The notes beneath the pieces are model-generated. The model was given only the letters and a program-made list of their open reading frames with translations, was not told the DNA's origin and made no database searches. From Clostridia bacterium (GTDB lineage Bacteria; Bacillota; Clostridia; Christensenellales; Aristaeellaceae), in assembly GCA_017512805.1 (NCBI GenBank), contig JAFWES010000015.1:30759-94758 (forward strand): a DNA stretch of 64,000 nt. The letters run 5' to 3'. The translations under genes were made by a program, and so were the position numbers. This document shows positions 24,527-33,792 of this stretch, in pieces. The stretch's first letter is position 1; each line of letters begins with the position of its first letter.

Positions 24527-25696
24527 TTATCGCTCCAGCCCTTTGTAGACCAGATCCCTGACTCTGGGATGAATGATGCTGTACCCCTCAAAGAAATTCC
24601 GGATATGCTGCACATAGAAAATGCCGATATGATTGAAGGGATCCACCACCGCGTATCCTCCCGCGGCGCCGTCCCATCCGAACTCGCCCACCGGCGACCA
24701 TCCGGGCAAAGCCTCCGTCTTCACCCGGACCCCCAGTCCGTATCCGTACTCCTGGAACCTGCCCACCCGGAAATCCTTCAGGGCCTGTCCGGTGGTGACG
24801 GAATGGGTAAACATCATGACCATTTCTTCCTTCAGAATCCGGTTCCCGGTCCGGCCCACGCCGCCGTTGGCCAGGGCTTCCACCACCGCCGCGTAGCTTT
24901 CCGCCGTCCCCGACAAAGCGGCTCCGCCGCTTTCGTAGTTGGGGGTCAGCATGTAGTTGTTATTGGTGACGATCCTCTTCATTTCCTTCGTGTCCGGCTG
25001 GAACTCGTACATCGCGCTCATCCGGCTCCACTGCTCCTCCGTCGGATGGCAGGTCAGATCCGATATCCCCAGGGGCTCAAAGATATGCCGCCGCAGGTAT
25101 TCGCTGTACCTTTCCCCGGAGATCACCTCTATCACCGCTCCGATCACATCGTGCCCCAGGGAGTACTGATACCGCGTCCCCGGCTCGTAGAGCAGGGGCA
25201 TTTTCGCCATGGCCGCCACCACTTCCCGGGTGGTGGCTTCCGGCTTGCGCGCCAGCAGCTCCTCGATCGCTTCGCTGTGCAGGTCATAGGTCAGTCCCGC
25301 CATCATGGCCATGCAGTCCATGATCCGCACCCGGTTCTTCGCGTAGTGGCTGGGCTCCGACCGTTTCGGGCTGAAAAACATCCCCTTGCTCTGCCAGTCC
25401 GCGTTCATGACCGTCATATGCTCCCATTCCGGCAAAAACCGGCTTACGGGATCGTACAGGCTGGCCTTTCCCGCCTCGATCAGCTGCATCATCGCCGTCA
25501 TTGTCACCAGCTTCGTGCAGGAAAACAGCACGTAATAATCCCTGTCGCTGACCGGCCGGCCCGTCTCCGGATCCGCCATTCCCACCATCCGCCGGAACAC
25601 GGTCTCATGCCCCCGGGTGACGATCATATCCAGCGCCGGGATCCCATATTCCTCGTTGAGGGTATCCAGATAATTCTCCAGCAGATGAAAATTCAT
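24527..25696 (-). CDS. Serine hydrolase of the beta-lactamase (class C/esterase) family
   Basis: A 389-residue protein without signal peptide. FSCTKLVT provides the catalytic S59-x-x-K62 pair. YQYSLGHDV occupies the place of the Y-x-N motif but lacks the Asn, and a HSVTTG segment stands where the KTG triad is expected. This pattern fits the EstB/class C-like esterases and peptidases rather than true beta-lactamases. ATG at 25696 is preferred over 25732 because AAAGGAG precedes it. It follows the ABC exporter gene by 32 bases and probably shares its transcript. Confidence 0.87.
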   Translation of the reverse strand: MNFHLLENYLDTLNEEYGIPALDMIVTRGHETVFRRMVGMADPETGRPVSDRDYYVLFSCTKLVTMTAMMQLIEAGKASLYDPVSRFLPEWEHMTVMNADWQSKGMFFSPKRSEPSHYAKNRVRIMDCMAMMAGLTYDLHSEAIEELLARKPEATTREVVAAMAKMPLLYEPGTRYQYSLGHDVIGAVIEVISGERYSEYLRRHIFEPLGISDLTCHPTEEQWSRMSAMYEFQPDTKEMKRIVTNNNYMLTPNYESGGAALSGTAESYAAVVEALANGGVGRTGNRILKEEMVMMFTHSVTTGQALKDFRVGRFQEYGYGLGVRVKTEALPGWSPVGEFGWDGAAGGYAVVDPFNHIGIFYVQHIRNFFEGYSIIHPRVRDLVYKGLER

Positions 25697-25728
25697 TCTC
25701 CGCTTCTCCTTTCCCTTGATACAGTCCG

Positions 25729-28518
25729 TCATTCGCTTCTCAGCGCTTCCACCGGATCCTGCTTCGCCGCTTTCCGGGCCGGAATAAACCCGCCGGTCAG
25801 GGTCAGCAGCACGCAGAGCAGGATCAGGATCCCGCCCGCCCCCGGGGGCAGGAATGCCCGGATTCCTTCCTCCTTCGCCAGCGTCCGGATGACGGCATTG
25901 ATGGGAATCTGCAGAAGCAGCGTCATCCCGATGCCGAAAAGCCCTGACAAGGTTCCGATAATGAATGTTTCCGCCGTGAAGACCGAGATCACGTTCCGCC
26001 GGGAGGCCCCCATGGCCCGCAGGATTCCGATTTCCTTTCGCCTCTCCAGGACGGAGATGTAGGTGATGATCCCGATCATGATGGAGGAGACCACCAGCGA
26101 CACCGCCACGAACGCGACCAGCACCCAGGTGATGACATCGATAATCGTTGTCACCGAGGACATCAGCGTCCCCACGTAATCCGTATAAGCGATGGCCTTT
26201 TCCGGATATCCTTCTTCCTTCAGCGCCGCGTTATAGGCGTCCAGCAGGCGGATCACCTGGTTTTTGCTTTCGAAGTCCCTGGGATAGAAGGTCACCGTCA
26301 CGGGATCCGCCGGATCCGCGTACCCAAATTTGGTCAAATTCCCGGAAAGGGTGGCGCTGACCGCTGCCGCCCGTCCGGCCAGCAGGCTTTGAAGCCGCTG
26401 CTCGTCCAGCTCCAGCCCGATGGCGGCGGAGAGGGCTTCCTCGTCCACCTGAATCAGGTCCAGCAGCAGCGGAATGCCTGCCTCCATCATCCCCTTCAGG
26501 GTCCGGGATTCCCCTGTCCGCCGCAGTTCCCGGATAATCTGTACCATCCGCTTCATGGTCATCCGGGTCTCGTCGGTCTCCAGCGTCTCCAGATCCTCCC
26601 AGCGGACGGAAACCGCGTCCGCCAGTTTTTCCGGCTGAACGGTGATCATATCTTTCAGGAAGCTCATGGAATCCGTCGGCATCTCGCCGAAGGCCAGCCC
26701 CGTCAGGATGTCCTTTTCCGGCTCGGCCAACTGCGCCAAGACCGCGGGACTGTCCGCCGCTTCCCGCATAAGCCTGGGCAGCAGGCTGCCCGGATACTGA
26801 ATTCCCATGCCCAGAATTCCGAAGGCGCTTCCCTCCCGGGGCTGAACCACGCCGGTGATCCGCATCTCCTGACCCCGGGTCCGCAGCAGCTCCAGCATCC
26901 GGTCCTCCTGTCCGCCGCAGTCCGTCCAGATGTCCAGCTTCTCATCGTAGCTGAAGCGCTCCCAGGCGGGCAGCAGCGTAAAGCGGATGCCCAGAAACTC
27001 CTCCGGGGCGTAGCTCCGGCTTTCGGTCAGGGATTTGTCCACCGCCGTCCCGGCCACCACGCCTTCGATCATCCGGTCCAGCTTTTCCCGGTCCCGCAGG
27101 CCCATGGTATACAGCAGCACATCGGGAATCTTCCCGCTGCCGGTCAGCACGACCACGCAGTCCGTATCCCGCTGCGGCCAGTTCCCCGCCAGAAGATCGT
27201 AGCTGTCCTCATACAGGGTGCTGTCCTCCGGCAGAGCGAAAAACAGCTCGTTGGCGCTGTAGCTGCTCATGATCCCGGACAGCCCCTCGTCCAGCGAAAC
27301 GCCCAGCGTGGACAGCGTCTGATCCGGGTTGACCTGCCGGTAGCTGTCCCCCGTGACCTGGTAGATCTGGGGCGTAATCCCATAGGAGCAGGTGATCCCC
27401 CGGGTGTATTCCTCCATCCCGCTGTATCCGCTGTCCAGCCACCGTTTCAGCGCCGCCAGGTCATTGGTGGCGGTGGAAGCCATGAAGCCTCCCATCATCT
27501 GCTGTTCCTGAATCAGGCCGTTTCCTTCCCCCGAAGCCGCCTCCTGCCGCATCTGCGCGAAGGCGGCCATGGTCTCCTCCATGGAAAAGGTGCTCCGCAT
27601 GATCTTCAGGGGATACTGGCTCAGGCTTTCCTCCTCCATCCTGCGGATATACGCGTTGGCTCCGTTGGAAAGGCTCAGGATCAGGGCGATCCCCAGGATG
27701 CCGATGGACGCCGCAACGGAAACCAGGATGGTCCGCGCCTTTTTGGACCAGAGATTGGCCATCGAAAGGCTCAGCGACGTCCGCCAGGACATGCTGGGCT
27801 TCCGAAGCCGCGTCCGGGATTCCGCCGGCGCGTCCCCGCCCTCGAAGGGATCGGAATCCCTGGTGATCTGACCGTCCTTCAGCTTGAGGATCCGGGTCGC
27901 GTACTTTTTGGCCAGTTTCGGGTTATGGGTCACCATGATGACCAGGTGATCCGCCGCCACTTCCTTCAGCAGCTCCATCACCTGCTTCCCGGTATCCGTG
28001 TCCAAGGCCCCGGTGGGCTCGTCCGCCAGCAGAATCGCCGGCCGGTTCACCAGCGCCCGGGCGATGGCCACCCGCTGCATCTGCCCGCCGGAAAGCTGAT
28101 CCGGCTTCTTCCGGGCCTGCTCCTCCAGGCCGACGCGCCGCAGGGCCTCCATCGCCCGTTCTCTTCGCTCCGCCTTGCCGACCCCGTTGAGGGTCAATGC
28201 CAGCTCCACATTGGCCAGAATCGTCTGATGGGGGATTAAATGATAGCTCTGAAAGATGAACCCCACCGTATGATTCCGGTAGGTATCCCAGTCCCGATCC
28301 GAATATTCTTTCGTGGAAACGCCACAGATCAGCAAATCTCCGCTGTCATACCGGTCCAGCCCGCCCAGCATGTTCAGCAGGGTGGTCTTTCCGGAACCGG
28401 AAGGGCCCAGGATGGCCACGAACTCGTTGGCCCGGAAAGAGGTGGACACCCCGTCCAGCGCTTTCTGTACCAGATTTCCCGTCCGGTATTCCTTTCGCAG
28501 ATTCTGAATGGTCAGCAT
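25729..28518 (-). CDS. MacB/LolCDE-type ABC transporter, fused ATPase and permease
   Basis: A 929-residue protein. Residues 1-225 are an ABC domain (GPSGSGKT at 38-45, LSGGQMQRVAIARAL, LLADEPTGALD). A linker is followed by a first membrane span (ARTILVSVAASIGILGIALILSLS). A large extracytoplasmic domain of about 450 residues comes next, then three FtsX-type spans ending in PVEALRSE. Such proteins move peptides, lipids or antibiotics out of the membrane, or act in mechanotransmission. Paired upstream genes encode secreted proteins, one with a coiled coil, which may be partners. ATG at 28518 follows a GAGG site. Confidence 0.93.
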   Translation of the reverse strand: MLTIQNLRKEYRTGNLVQKALDGVSTSFRANEFVAILGPSGSGKTTLLNMLGGLDRYDSGDLLICGVSTKEYSDRDWDTYRNHTVGFIFQSYHLIPHQTILANVELALTLNGVGKAERRERAMEALRRVGLEEQARKKPDQLSGGQMQRVAIARALVNRPAILLADEPTGALDTDTGKQVMELLKEVAADHLVIMVTHNPKLAKKYATRILKLKDGQITRDSDPFEGGDAPAESRTRLRKPSMSWRTSLSLSMANLWSKKARTILVSVAASIGILGIALILSLSNGANAYIRRMEEESLSQYPLKIMRSTFSMEETMAAFAQMRQEAASGEGNGLIQEQQMMGGFMASTATNDLAALKRWLDSGYSGMEEYTRGITCSYGITPQIYQVTGDSYRQVNPDQTLSTLGVSLDEGLSGIMSSYSANELFFALPEDSTLYEDSYDLLAGNWPQRDTDCVVVLTGSGKIPDVLLYTMGLRDREKLDRMIEGVVAGTAVDKSLTESRSYAPEEFLGIRFTLLPAWERFSYDEKLDIWTDCGGQEDRMLELLRTRGQEMRITGVVQPREGSAFGILGMGIQYPGSLLPRLMREAADSPAVLAQLAEPEKDILTGLAFGEMPTDSMSFLKDMITVQPEKLADAVSVRWEDLETLETDETRMTMKRMVQIIRELRRTGESRTLKGMMEAGIPLLLDLIQVDEEALSAAIGLELDEQRLQSLLAGRAAAVSATLSGNLTKFGYADPADPVTVTFYPRDFESKNQVIRLLDAYNAALKEEGYPEKAIAYTDYVGTLMSSVTTIIDVITWVLVAFVAVSLVVSSIMIGIITYISVLERRKEIGILRAMGASRRNVISVFTAETFIIGTLSGLFGIGMTLLLQIPINAVIRTLAKEEGIRAFLPPGAGGILILLCVLLTLTGGFIPARKAAKQDPVEALRSE

Positions 28519-28537
28519 GGCCTCTCCTTGTTCAAAC

Positions 28538-29011
28538 TCAGCCGTTCACCGGCTCTCCGGCCAGGGGCGCCTCCGGCTCCGCCGCAGGCTGCTCCGCGGG
28601 CGCTTCCGTCTCTCCGGCTTCCTCCGTCTGCTGCGCGGCGGGCGCTTCGGCTTCCCCGTAGGGCTCCTGGGCCTCGCCGGCCGGCGCTTCGGACTCCGCC
28701 GGGCCAAATTTCTCGTCGATCCGCTTCTGGGTGTTCTCCACTACCTGCTGAGCCTCTTCCACGGTCTCCCTGGTAACTTCCTCCACGTCCTTGATAAACT
28801 GTTCCGCTTCCTGAACCCGCTCGTCCTGGCGGACCTCTTCCGTAATCTCGTCTACGATGGCGGCGCTTTCATCCACGATCACGTCAATATGCTCCTGTAC
28901 CCTGTTCCTCAACTCCTCGTCGCTCACGGAATCAACGCCGGTGTTCGCCTGTGTCCCCGCCCCCAGGGTAAACGCCAGAATCACGCTAAGCAGCCACATG
29001 ATAACCTTCAT
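28538..29011 (-). CDS. Secreted coiled-coil protein with acidic Ala/Pro/Glu-rich tail
   Basis: A 157-residue protein that I do not recognise. Residues 1-22 are a Sec signal peptide. Residues 28-105 are highly charged with heptad character and frequent Val/Ile (EEVRQDERVQEAEQFIKDV), so probably a coiled coil. The last 50 residues are a low-complexity E/A/P/Q tail. There is no lipobox cysteine and no cysteine at all. It lies 19 bases before the MacB-like gene and may be its periplasm-like partner or substrate, in the way membrane-fusion helices work with MacB; this is inference only. Confidence 0.75.
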   Translation of the reverse strand: MKVIMWLLSVILAFTLGAGTQANTGVDSVSDEELRNRVQEHIDVIVDESAAIVDEITEEVRQDERVQEAEQFIKDVEEVTRETVEEAQQVVENTQKRIDEKFGPAESEAPAGEAQEPYGEAEAPAAQQTEEAGETEAPAEQPAAEPEAPLAGEPVNG

Positions 29012-29132
29012 TTTGCAATCCTCTCCTTTTTTTCATTTGGTTCCCCGGGATACCCGGATGTTCTCAGGGCGCCGCCCGCGCCGCATCCGGCGTCCCGACC
29101 TCCGCCGTCATGTCCCTCGCTTTTTCCTTTGC

Positions 29133-29651
29133 TTACGGTTGTGCGCCTCCCTGCTCCTCCAGCATGGCTTCGATGTTTTCGGTCAGGCTTTCTTTCTCCA
29201 TGCGCCCGACATACCCCGCGCGGATCGTCCCGTCCGCGGAGATAAACCATGTCACGGGAACGGCATCCCGCACATACCCTACGGCAAAGGTGCTCCCGTC
29301 CCGATCGAAGTACACCGGAAAAGTATATCCGGCTTCCTCAATAAAGGCCTTGCCCACCTCCACGGTCTCGCCGTTGAGCCCCGAAGCCAGATCCACCATG
29401 AGGAAGTTGACCTCCTCGCCGTAGCGCAGGAAGGCCTCCTCGAAATCCGGAAGCTCCGCCTTGCAGGGCGGACACCAGCTGGCCCAGAGATTGATCACCG
29501 CGGGCTTTTCGCCGAGCATCCCGCTCAGGGCCACCTCGTTCCCTTCGGAATCCAGGACCGTGATATCGGGCGCTTCCGTCGCATCCTCCGCCACGGCCGT
29601 CCCCAGCATCAGCAGCAATACCGCGCAAATCGCGCAAATCATCCTTTTCAT
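29133..29651 (-). CDS. TlpA/ResA-like secreted thioredoxin
   Basis: A 172-residue exported thioredoxin-fold protein. A signal peptide ends near AVAED, and the active site NLWASWCPPCKAELPDF puts the cysteines at 60 and 63. A cis-proline equivalent is present in AVPVTWFIS, and GTIRAGYVGRM is the closing strand. TlpA/ResA proteins reduce disulfides outside the membrane, for example during cytochrome maturation. ATG at 29651 is chosen over a TTG three codons earlier, as GGAG is 11 bases before it. It heads a probable four-gene operon with the coiled-coil protein, exporter and serine hydrolase. Confidence 0.9.
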   Translation of the reverse strand: MKRMICAICAVLLLMLGTAVAEDATEAPDITVLDSEGNEVALSGMLGEKPAVINLWASWCPPCKAELPDFEEAFLRYGEEVNFLMVDLASGLNGETVEVGKAFIEEAGYTFPVYFDRDGSTFAVGYVRDAVPVTWFISADGTIRAGYVGRMEKESLTENIEAMLEEQGGAQP

Positions 29652-29683
29652 TCCGTCCAAAACTCCTTTCCCGCAGTGGTCTC

Positions 29684-29712
29684 ATTGTACGCTGTTTCCC
29701 CGCCTCCGTCAA
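29684..29712 (-). promoter_or_regulatory. Sigma-A promoter of the TlpA-exporter operon
   Basis: TTGACG, 17 bases, TACAAT on the minus strand, 33 bases before the ATG at 29651. Confidence 0.72.
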
Positions 29713-29938
29713 GGCGCGCCGTCCGTTTCCGCCGGCTCGCCGCCTTTTCCGCGTCTTCCCTTTCCCCGTTCCGATCCCCGGCCGCAGGCCGGCGGCGCCG
29801 CGGACGAAGGCTTTTTCCGCGAATGCCTGTACGAATCCGCGGGCCTGTGATACAATTCTGCTGCCGCGGCCGGCCTGCAACCGGCGGTTTTCACCGGCGG
29901 CGAAAAGAAACGACAGAAAGAAAAGGGGAGCAGAACGG

Positions 29939-30757
29939 ATGAAGGAAAGCGGAAATGGGATCAGCGCGCCCTGGCAGCCCCGGATTATTTTCTTTGACAT
30001 TGACGGAACCCTCCTGCCCTTTGGCGAGGACCGGATCCGGCCCGCGGTGGCGGAGGCCCTAACCATCGCCCACGGCCGGGGGATCAGGCTTTTTATCGCC
30101 ACCGGCCGGGCGCCTTTTGCCCTGCCCGACCTGGGAGAGATTCCCTTTGACGGGGTCATGTGTTTTAACGGCTCCTACAGTTTTGATCAGGACGGTCCGA
30201 TCTATTCCGAACCGATGGATCCCCTGGATGTGAAAACCGTCATCCGCAATGCGGAAGAGATGGGGTTCCCGGTGACCATTGCCACCGCCACCCGGTTTGC
30301 CAACAATTTCTATCAGGAGGATCTGGCCCGGTATCTCGCCCTGTCCCATCAGGAATACATCATCCCGCCGGATTATGTCCGGATGCAGGACGAACCGGTG
30401 TACCAGCTCATGGCCGGCACGCCCGCCGAATATGACGAACTTCTGCTCCGGGGGGCGCCGCATTCCACCACCGCCCGATGGTGGGATCGGGCGGTGGATA
30501 TCATTCCCCGGCATTGCGGCAAGGGCAAAGGCATTGATATGATCCTCCGCCACTACGGCATCCCCAGGGCTGATTCCATGGCCTTCGGGGACGGCGGCAA
30601 CGACGCCGATATGCTCTCCTTTGCGGGGGTCGGGGTGGCCATGGGGAACGCCGCGCCGGAAACCAAGGCCATTGCGGATCATGTCACGGATTCCTGCGAC
30701 CGGGACGGCGTCCTCACGGCCTTCCGCCACTTCGGGCTGATCCCTCCTTCCCTCTGA
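29939..30757 (+). CDS. Cof-type HAD superfamily phosphatase
   Basis: A 272-residue HAD hydrolase of subfamily IIB. FFDIDGTLLPF carries the nucleophile and acid aspartates, IATGRAPF is motif II, the conserved lysine lies in GKGKGIDMI, and FGDGGNDADML is motif IV. Cof-type enzymes dephosphorylate sugar phosphates, PLP or FMN; the substrate is not predictable. ATG at 29939 follows AAAGGGGAG. A weak -10 (TACAAT) lies in the upstream gap. It is a single gene that converges on the GH94 gene. Confidence 0.92.
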   Translation: MKESGNGISAPWQPRIIFFDIDGTLLPFGEDRIRPAVAEALTIAHGRGIRLFIATGRAPFALPDLGEIPFDGVMCFNGSYSFDQDGPIYSEPMDPLDVKTVIRNAEEMGFPVTIATATRFANNFYQEDLARYLALSHQEYIIPPDYVRMQDEPVYQLMAGTPAEYDELLLRGAPHSTTARWWDRAVDIIPRHCGKGKGIDMILRHYGIPRADSMAFGDGGNDADMLSFAGVGVAMGNAAPETKAIADHVTDSCDRDGVLTAFRHFGLIPPSL

Positions 30758-30876
30758 TCCTCCTTCCCGCCCGGCTTTGTCCGGGCCTGTTTCTTCCCCG
30801 GTTCCCTCTTGGAATTCCTCCGCCGCGGACGCGCCCCTTTCTCCGCCGCTCCGCCCTTTTTATTCTTTCCTTCGCA

Positions 30877-30913
30877 AACAGGGCAGGCGATCCGCCGGAT
30901 CGCCTGCCCTGTT
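30877..30913. terminator. Hairpin between convergent HAD and GH94 genes
   Basis: A perfect 17-bp stem (30877-30893 with 30897-30913). T runs are poor on both sides, but the position between two converging genes supports a shared terminator role. Confidence 0.65.
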
Positions 30914-31005
30914 GATATTCCATCGCCTGCATCGGCCGCCGGGGGCATCGCTCCCGGCGGATCCTGAAAACAGGCCTCCTTTTCCGCGCCCGTCTGAAGG
31001 CCGCC

Positions 31006-33450
31006 TTACCCCAGCAGGACCTCAACCTTGTGGGTTTTCCCGTCCTTCATCGCGGGAATCACGTTTCCGTCGATGGCTTTTCCGTCCACCGTCACCTGCT
31101 TCACGCCCCGGCATACCCGCGCCGGATTGCTGATCGTGATGTCATACACGCAGCCCCGGAACCGGCGGCTCACGCTGTATCCGTCCCAGTCATGCGGGAT
31201 GCACGGCTCGATCTTCAGCCCGTCCCAGTCCGGCTTAATGCCCAGGATGTAATTGCTGATGACGTAGAAGTTCCAGGCCGCCGTCCCCGTCAGCCAGGAG
31301 TTTTTCGCCTGCCCGAAGTGGGCGGCGTCCTTGCCGGCGATCATCTGGCTGTACACATAGGGCTCCATCTTGTGCAGATCGGAGATCTCTTCCCTCCAGG
31401 CCGGCGCGATCCGGCTGTAAAGGTCAAAGGCCCGGTCCCCGTGGCCCACCACGGTTTCCGCGGCGATGATCCAGGGATTGTTGTGGCAGAAGATCCCCGC
31501 GTTTTCCTTATATCCGCCGGGATAGGAGCTGACCTCGCCCAGCTCCAGATGATACTCCTTGTACGCGGGCTGAAGCAGCACGATCCCGTGCTCCGTCTCC
31601 AGCCGCTCATGCACGCTCTGCAGGGCGCGCTCGGCCTTTCCGTCCTTCAGGCCCACGCCCGCCATGACGCAATAGCCCTGGCTCTCAATGTAAATCTGGC
31701 CGTCTTCGCACTCATGGGACCCCACTTTGTGGCCCATGGCGTCATATGCCCGGATGAACCATTCCCCGTCCCAGCCGTCCTTTTCGATGGCCGCGGTCAT
31801 ATCGTCGATGGCTTTCTGATAGGTCTCCACCCGGTCGTCCCGGCCCAGCCGCTTCTCGATTGCCACCAGCTCCGGCCCGATGGAAACGAACATCCCGGCG
31901 ATGAGCACGCTCTCCGCCACCCGGTCGTCCGGGGCGTTGGGGTTGGAGAACGTCTGGAAGCTTTCATCCGGCGTATCGCTGTAGCAGTTCAGGTTCAGGC
32001 AGTCATTCCAGTCCGCCCGGCCGATCAGGGGCAGCCCATGGGGCCCCCGGTTGTTGATCACATGCTCCAGGCTGACCTCCAGGTGCTCCAGCATCGTCCC
32101 GCAATCCTCCGGGTTGCAGTCGTAGGGGGTGGGGGCATTCAGAATATCGAAATCCCCGGTCTCCTTGATGTAGGCGGCCGTCCCGGCAATCAGCCACAGG
32201 GGATCGTCCCCGAATCCGCCGCCGATATCATTATTGCCCTTCTTGGTCAGGGGCTGATACTGATGGTAGCATCCGCCGTCCCGGAACTGGGTGGCCGCGA
32301 TGTCCAGAATCCGTTCCCTGGCCCGCTCGGGAATCTGGTGGACAAAGCCCAGCAGATCCTGGCTGGAATCCCGGAAGCCCATGCCCCGCCCGATTCCGCT
32401 TTCAAACATGGAAGTGGAGCGGCTCATATTGAAAGTCACCATGCACTGGTAGGGGTTCCAGATATTGACCATCCGGCTCAGCTTTTCGTTGTCGCTCCTG
32501 AGGATATACGCGCTCAGCAGATGATCCCAGTGGGCCCGCAGCTGATTGAATTTCTCCGCGATCTGTTCGTCCGTGGTCAGGTGGCTCAGCATTTCCTTTG
32601 CCGGCTTCTTGTTGATGATCCCGGGTTTTTCCCACTTTTCCTCCCGGGGAAGTTCCACATAGCCCAGGACGAAGTTGAATTTCTGTTCCTCCCCCGCGGC
32701 CAGGCGTACCTTGATCTGATGGGCCGCCATAGGCTGCCATCCGGAGGCGATGGAGTTGCCCATCCTGCCGGTCATCACCGCCTGGGGCCGCTCGAACCCG
32801 TTATACAGGCCCAGGAACGTTTCCATGTCCGTGTCAAATCCGTCAATCGGCGCGTTGACGGCGTAGAAGGAATAGTGGTTCCGCCGTTCCCGGTATTCCG
32901 TCTTGTGGTAGACCACGCCGTCTTCCACTTCCACCTCGCCGGTGTTGAAGTTCCGCTGGAAGTTCAGCATATCGTCCTGGGCGTTCCACAGGCAGAACTC
33001 CACGAAGCTGGTCAGGATCAGATCCTTCTCCCCGTCCGTTTCGTTCTTCAGGGTGATCTGATGCACCTCCGCGTCAAATCCCATGGGAACGAAGGAAAGC
33101 TGGGTGGCGCTGACGCCGTTCTTCTTTCCGCTGATGACGGTATACCCCATGCCGTGCCGGCAGCTGTAGGCGTCCAGCTCCGTCTGGGTGGGCCGCCAGC
33201 CGGGGTTCCACACCGTATCCCCGTCCTTGATATAGAAGTACCGCCCCCCGTTATCCACGGGCATGTTGTTGTAGCGGTACCGGGTGATCCGCCGCAGCCG
33301 GGCGTCCCGATAGAAGCAGTATCCTCCGGCGGTGTTGCTGATGATGCCGAAGAACTTTTCGCATCCCAGATAGTTGATCCACGGATAGGGGGTCCGGGGG
33401 GTCTCGATCACATACTCCCGGGCCCGGTCGTCAAAATGACCGTATTTCAT
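31006..33450 (-). CDS. GH94 cellobiose phosphorylase
   Basis: An 814-residue intracellular phosphorylase without signal peptide. It opens with [15 protein letters not shown] and [15 protein letters not shown], typical for cellobiose phosphorylase. The (alpha/alpha)6 barrel contains [16 protein letters not shown] and [14 protein letters not shown] with catalytic acid D483. The enzyme splits cellobiose with phosphate into glucose 1-phosphate and glucose, saving ATP during cellulose use. Full length matches the family. ATG at 33450 is chosen because the ATG at 33459 touches its own GGAG. Glucose 1-phosphate feeds naturally into the nucleotide-sugar genes just upstream (galE and a sugar nucleotidyltransferase). 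Confidence 0.95.
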   Translation of the reverse strand: MKYGHFDDRAREYVIETPRTPYPWINYLGCEKFFGIISNTAGGYCFYRDARLRRITRYRYNNMPVDNGGRYFYIKDGDTVWNPGWRPTQTELDAYSCRHGMGYTVISGKKNGVSATQLSFVPMGFDAEVHQITLKNETDGEKDLILTSFVEFCLWNAQDDMLNFQRNFNTGEVEVEDGVVYHKTEYRERRNHYSFYAVNAPIDGFDTDMETFLGLYNGFERPQAVMTGRMGNSIASGWQPMAAHQIKVRLAAGEEQKFNFVLGYVELPREEKWEKPGIINKKPAKEMLSHLTTDEQIAEKFNQLRAHWDHLLSAYILRSDNEKLSRMVNIWNPYQCMVTFNMSRSTSMFESGIGRGMGFRDSSQDLLGFVHQIPERARERILDIAATQFRDGGCYHQYQPLTKKGNNDIGGGFGDDPLWLIAGTAAYIKETGDFDILNAPTPYDCNPEDCGTMLEHLEVSLEHVINNRGPHGLPLIGRADWNDCLNLNCYSDTPDESFQTFSNPNAPDDRVAESVLIAGMFVSIGPELVAIEKRLGRDDRVETYQKAIDDMTAAIEKDGWDGEWFIRAYDAMGHKVGSHECEDGQIYIESQGYCVMAGVGLKDGKAERALQSVHERLETEHGIVLLQPAYKEYHLELGEVSSYPGGYKENAGIFCHNNPWIIAAETVVGHGDRAFDLYSRIAPAWREEISDLHKMEPYVYSQMIAGKDAAHFGQAKNSWLTGTAAWNFYVISNYILGIKPDWDGLKIEPCIPHDWDGYSVSRRFRGCVYDITISNPARVCRGVKQVTVDGKAIDGNVIPAMKDGKTHKVEVLLG

Positions 33451-33496
33451 GGCAAACATCTCCTCTCTTTTTGATCCCCTGGTTCTTTCATCCTTC

Positions 33497-33574
33497 GTAA
33501 CGATCCGGTCCCGCGGGCGCAGCGCTGAGGGTTTTCCGAAAATCCCTCAGAAAGCGGAGCGGCTGAATCGTTAT
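33497..33574. repeat. Dispersed palindromic element, copy C
   Basis: Seventy-eight bases from GTAACGATCC to GGCTGAATCGTTAT. It encloses a strong hairpin CTGAGGGTTTTCC / GGAAAATCCCTCAG-like. Its right end reaches the stop codon of the small membrane-protein gene, mirroring copy B. It fills most of the gap before the GH94 gene. Confidence 0.78.
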
Positions 33575-33792
33575 CATGCTTCTTTTTGATCCTCACCGGA
33601 AGCTGACCTCCGGTTCCTCATCCAGACAACGCCCTCGATCCCCAGCCCCACGAAAAAACAGATATTTCCGATGACGCTCAGCCAGGATCCGACGTCGGAA
33701 TGAATATTCAGCCCGATCAGGAACAGCGCCAGCCCCAGAATCCACAATACGGCGCCGGTCAGGGGCAGCTTCTTCTCCTTCATGGCCCTCAC
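33574..33792 (-). CDS. Small two-span membrane protein coupled to galE
   Basis: A protein of about 72 residues with two hydrophobic segments (residues 13-28 and 37-56) joined by NIHSDVGSW and followed by a basic then acidic tail. I do not recognise a family. A GTG at 33792 overlaps the galE stop as GTGA, a common coupling arrangement; the ATG three codons later (33783) is the alternative. The stop codon coincides with the end of a dispersed repeat. The function is unknown. Confidence 0.65.
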   Translation of the reverse strand: MRAMKEKKLPLTGAVLWILGLALFLIGLNIHSDVGSWLSVIGNICFFVGLGIEGVVWMRNRRSASGEDQKEA

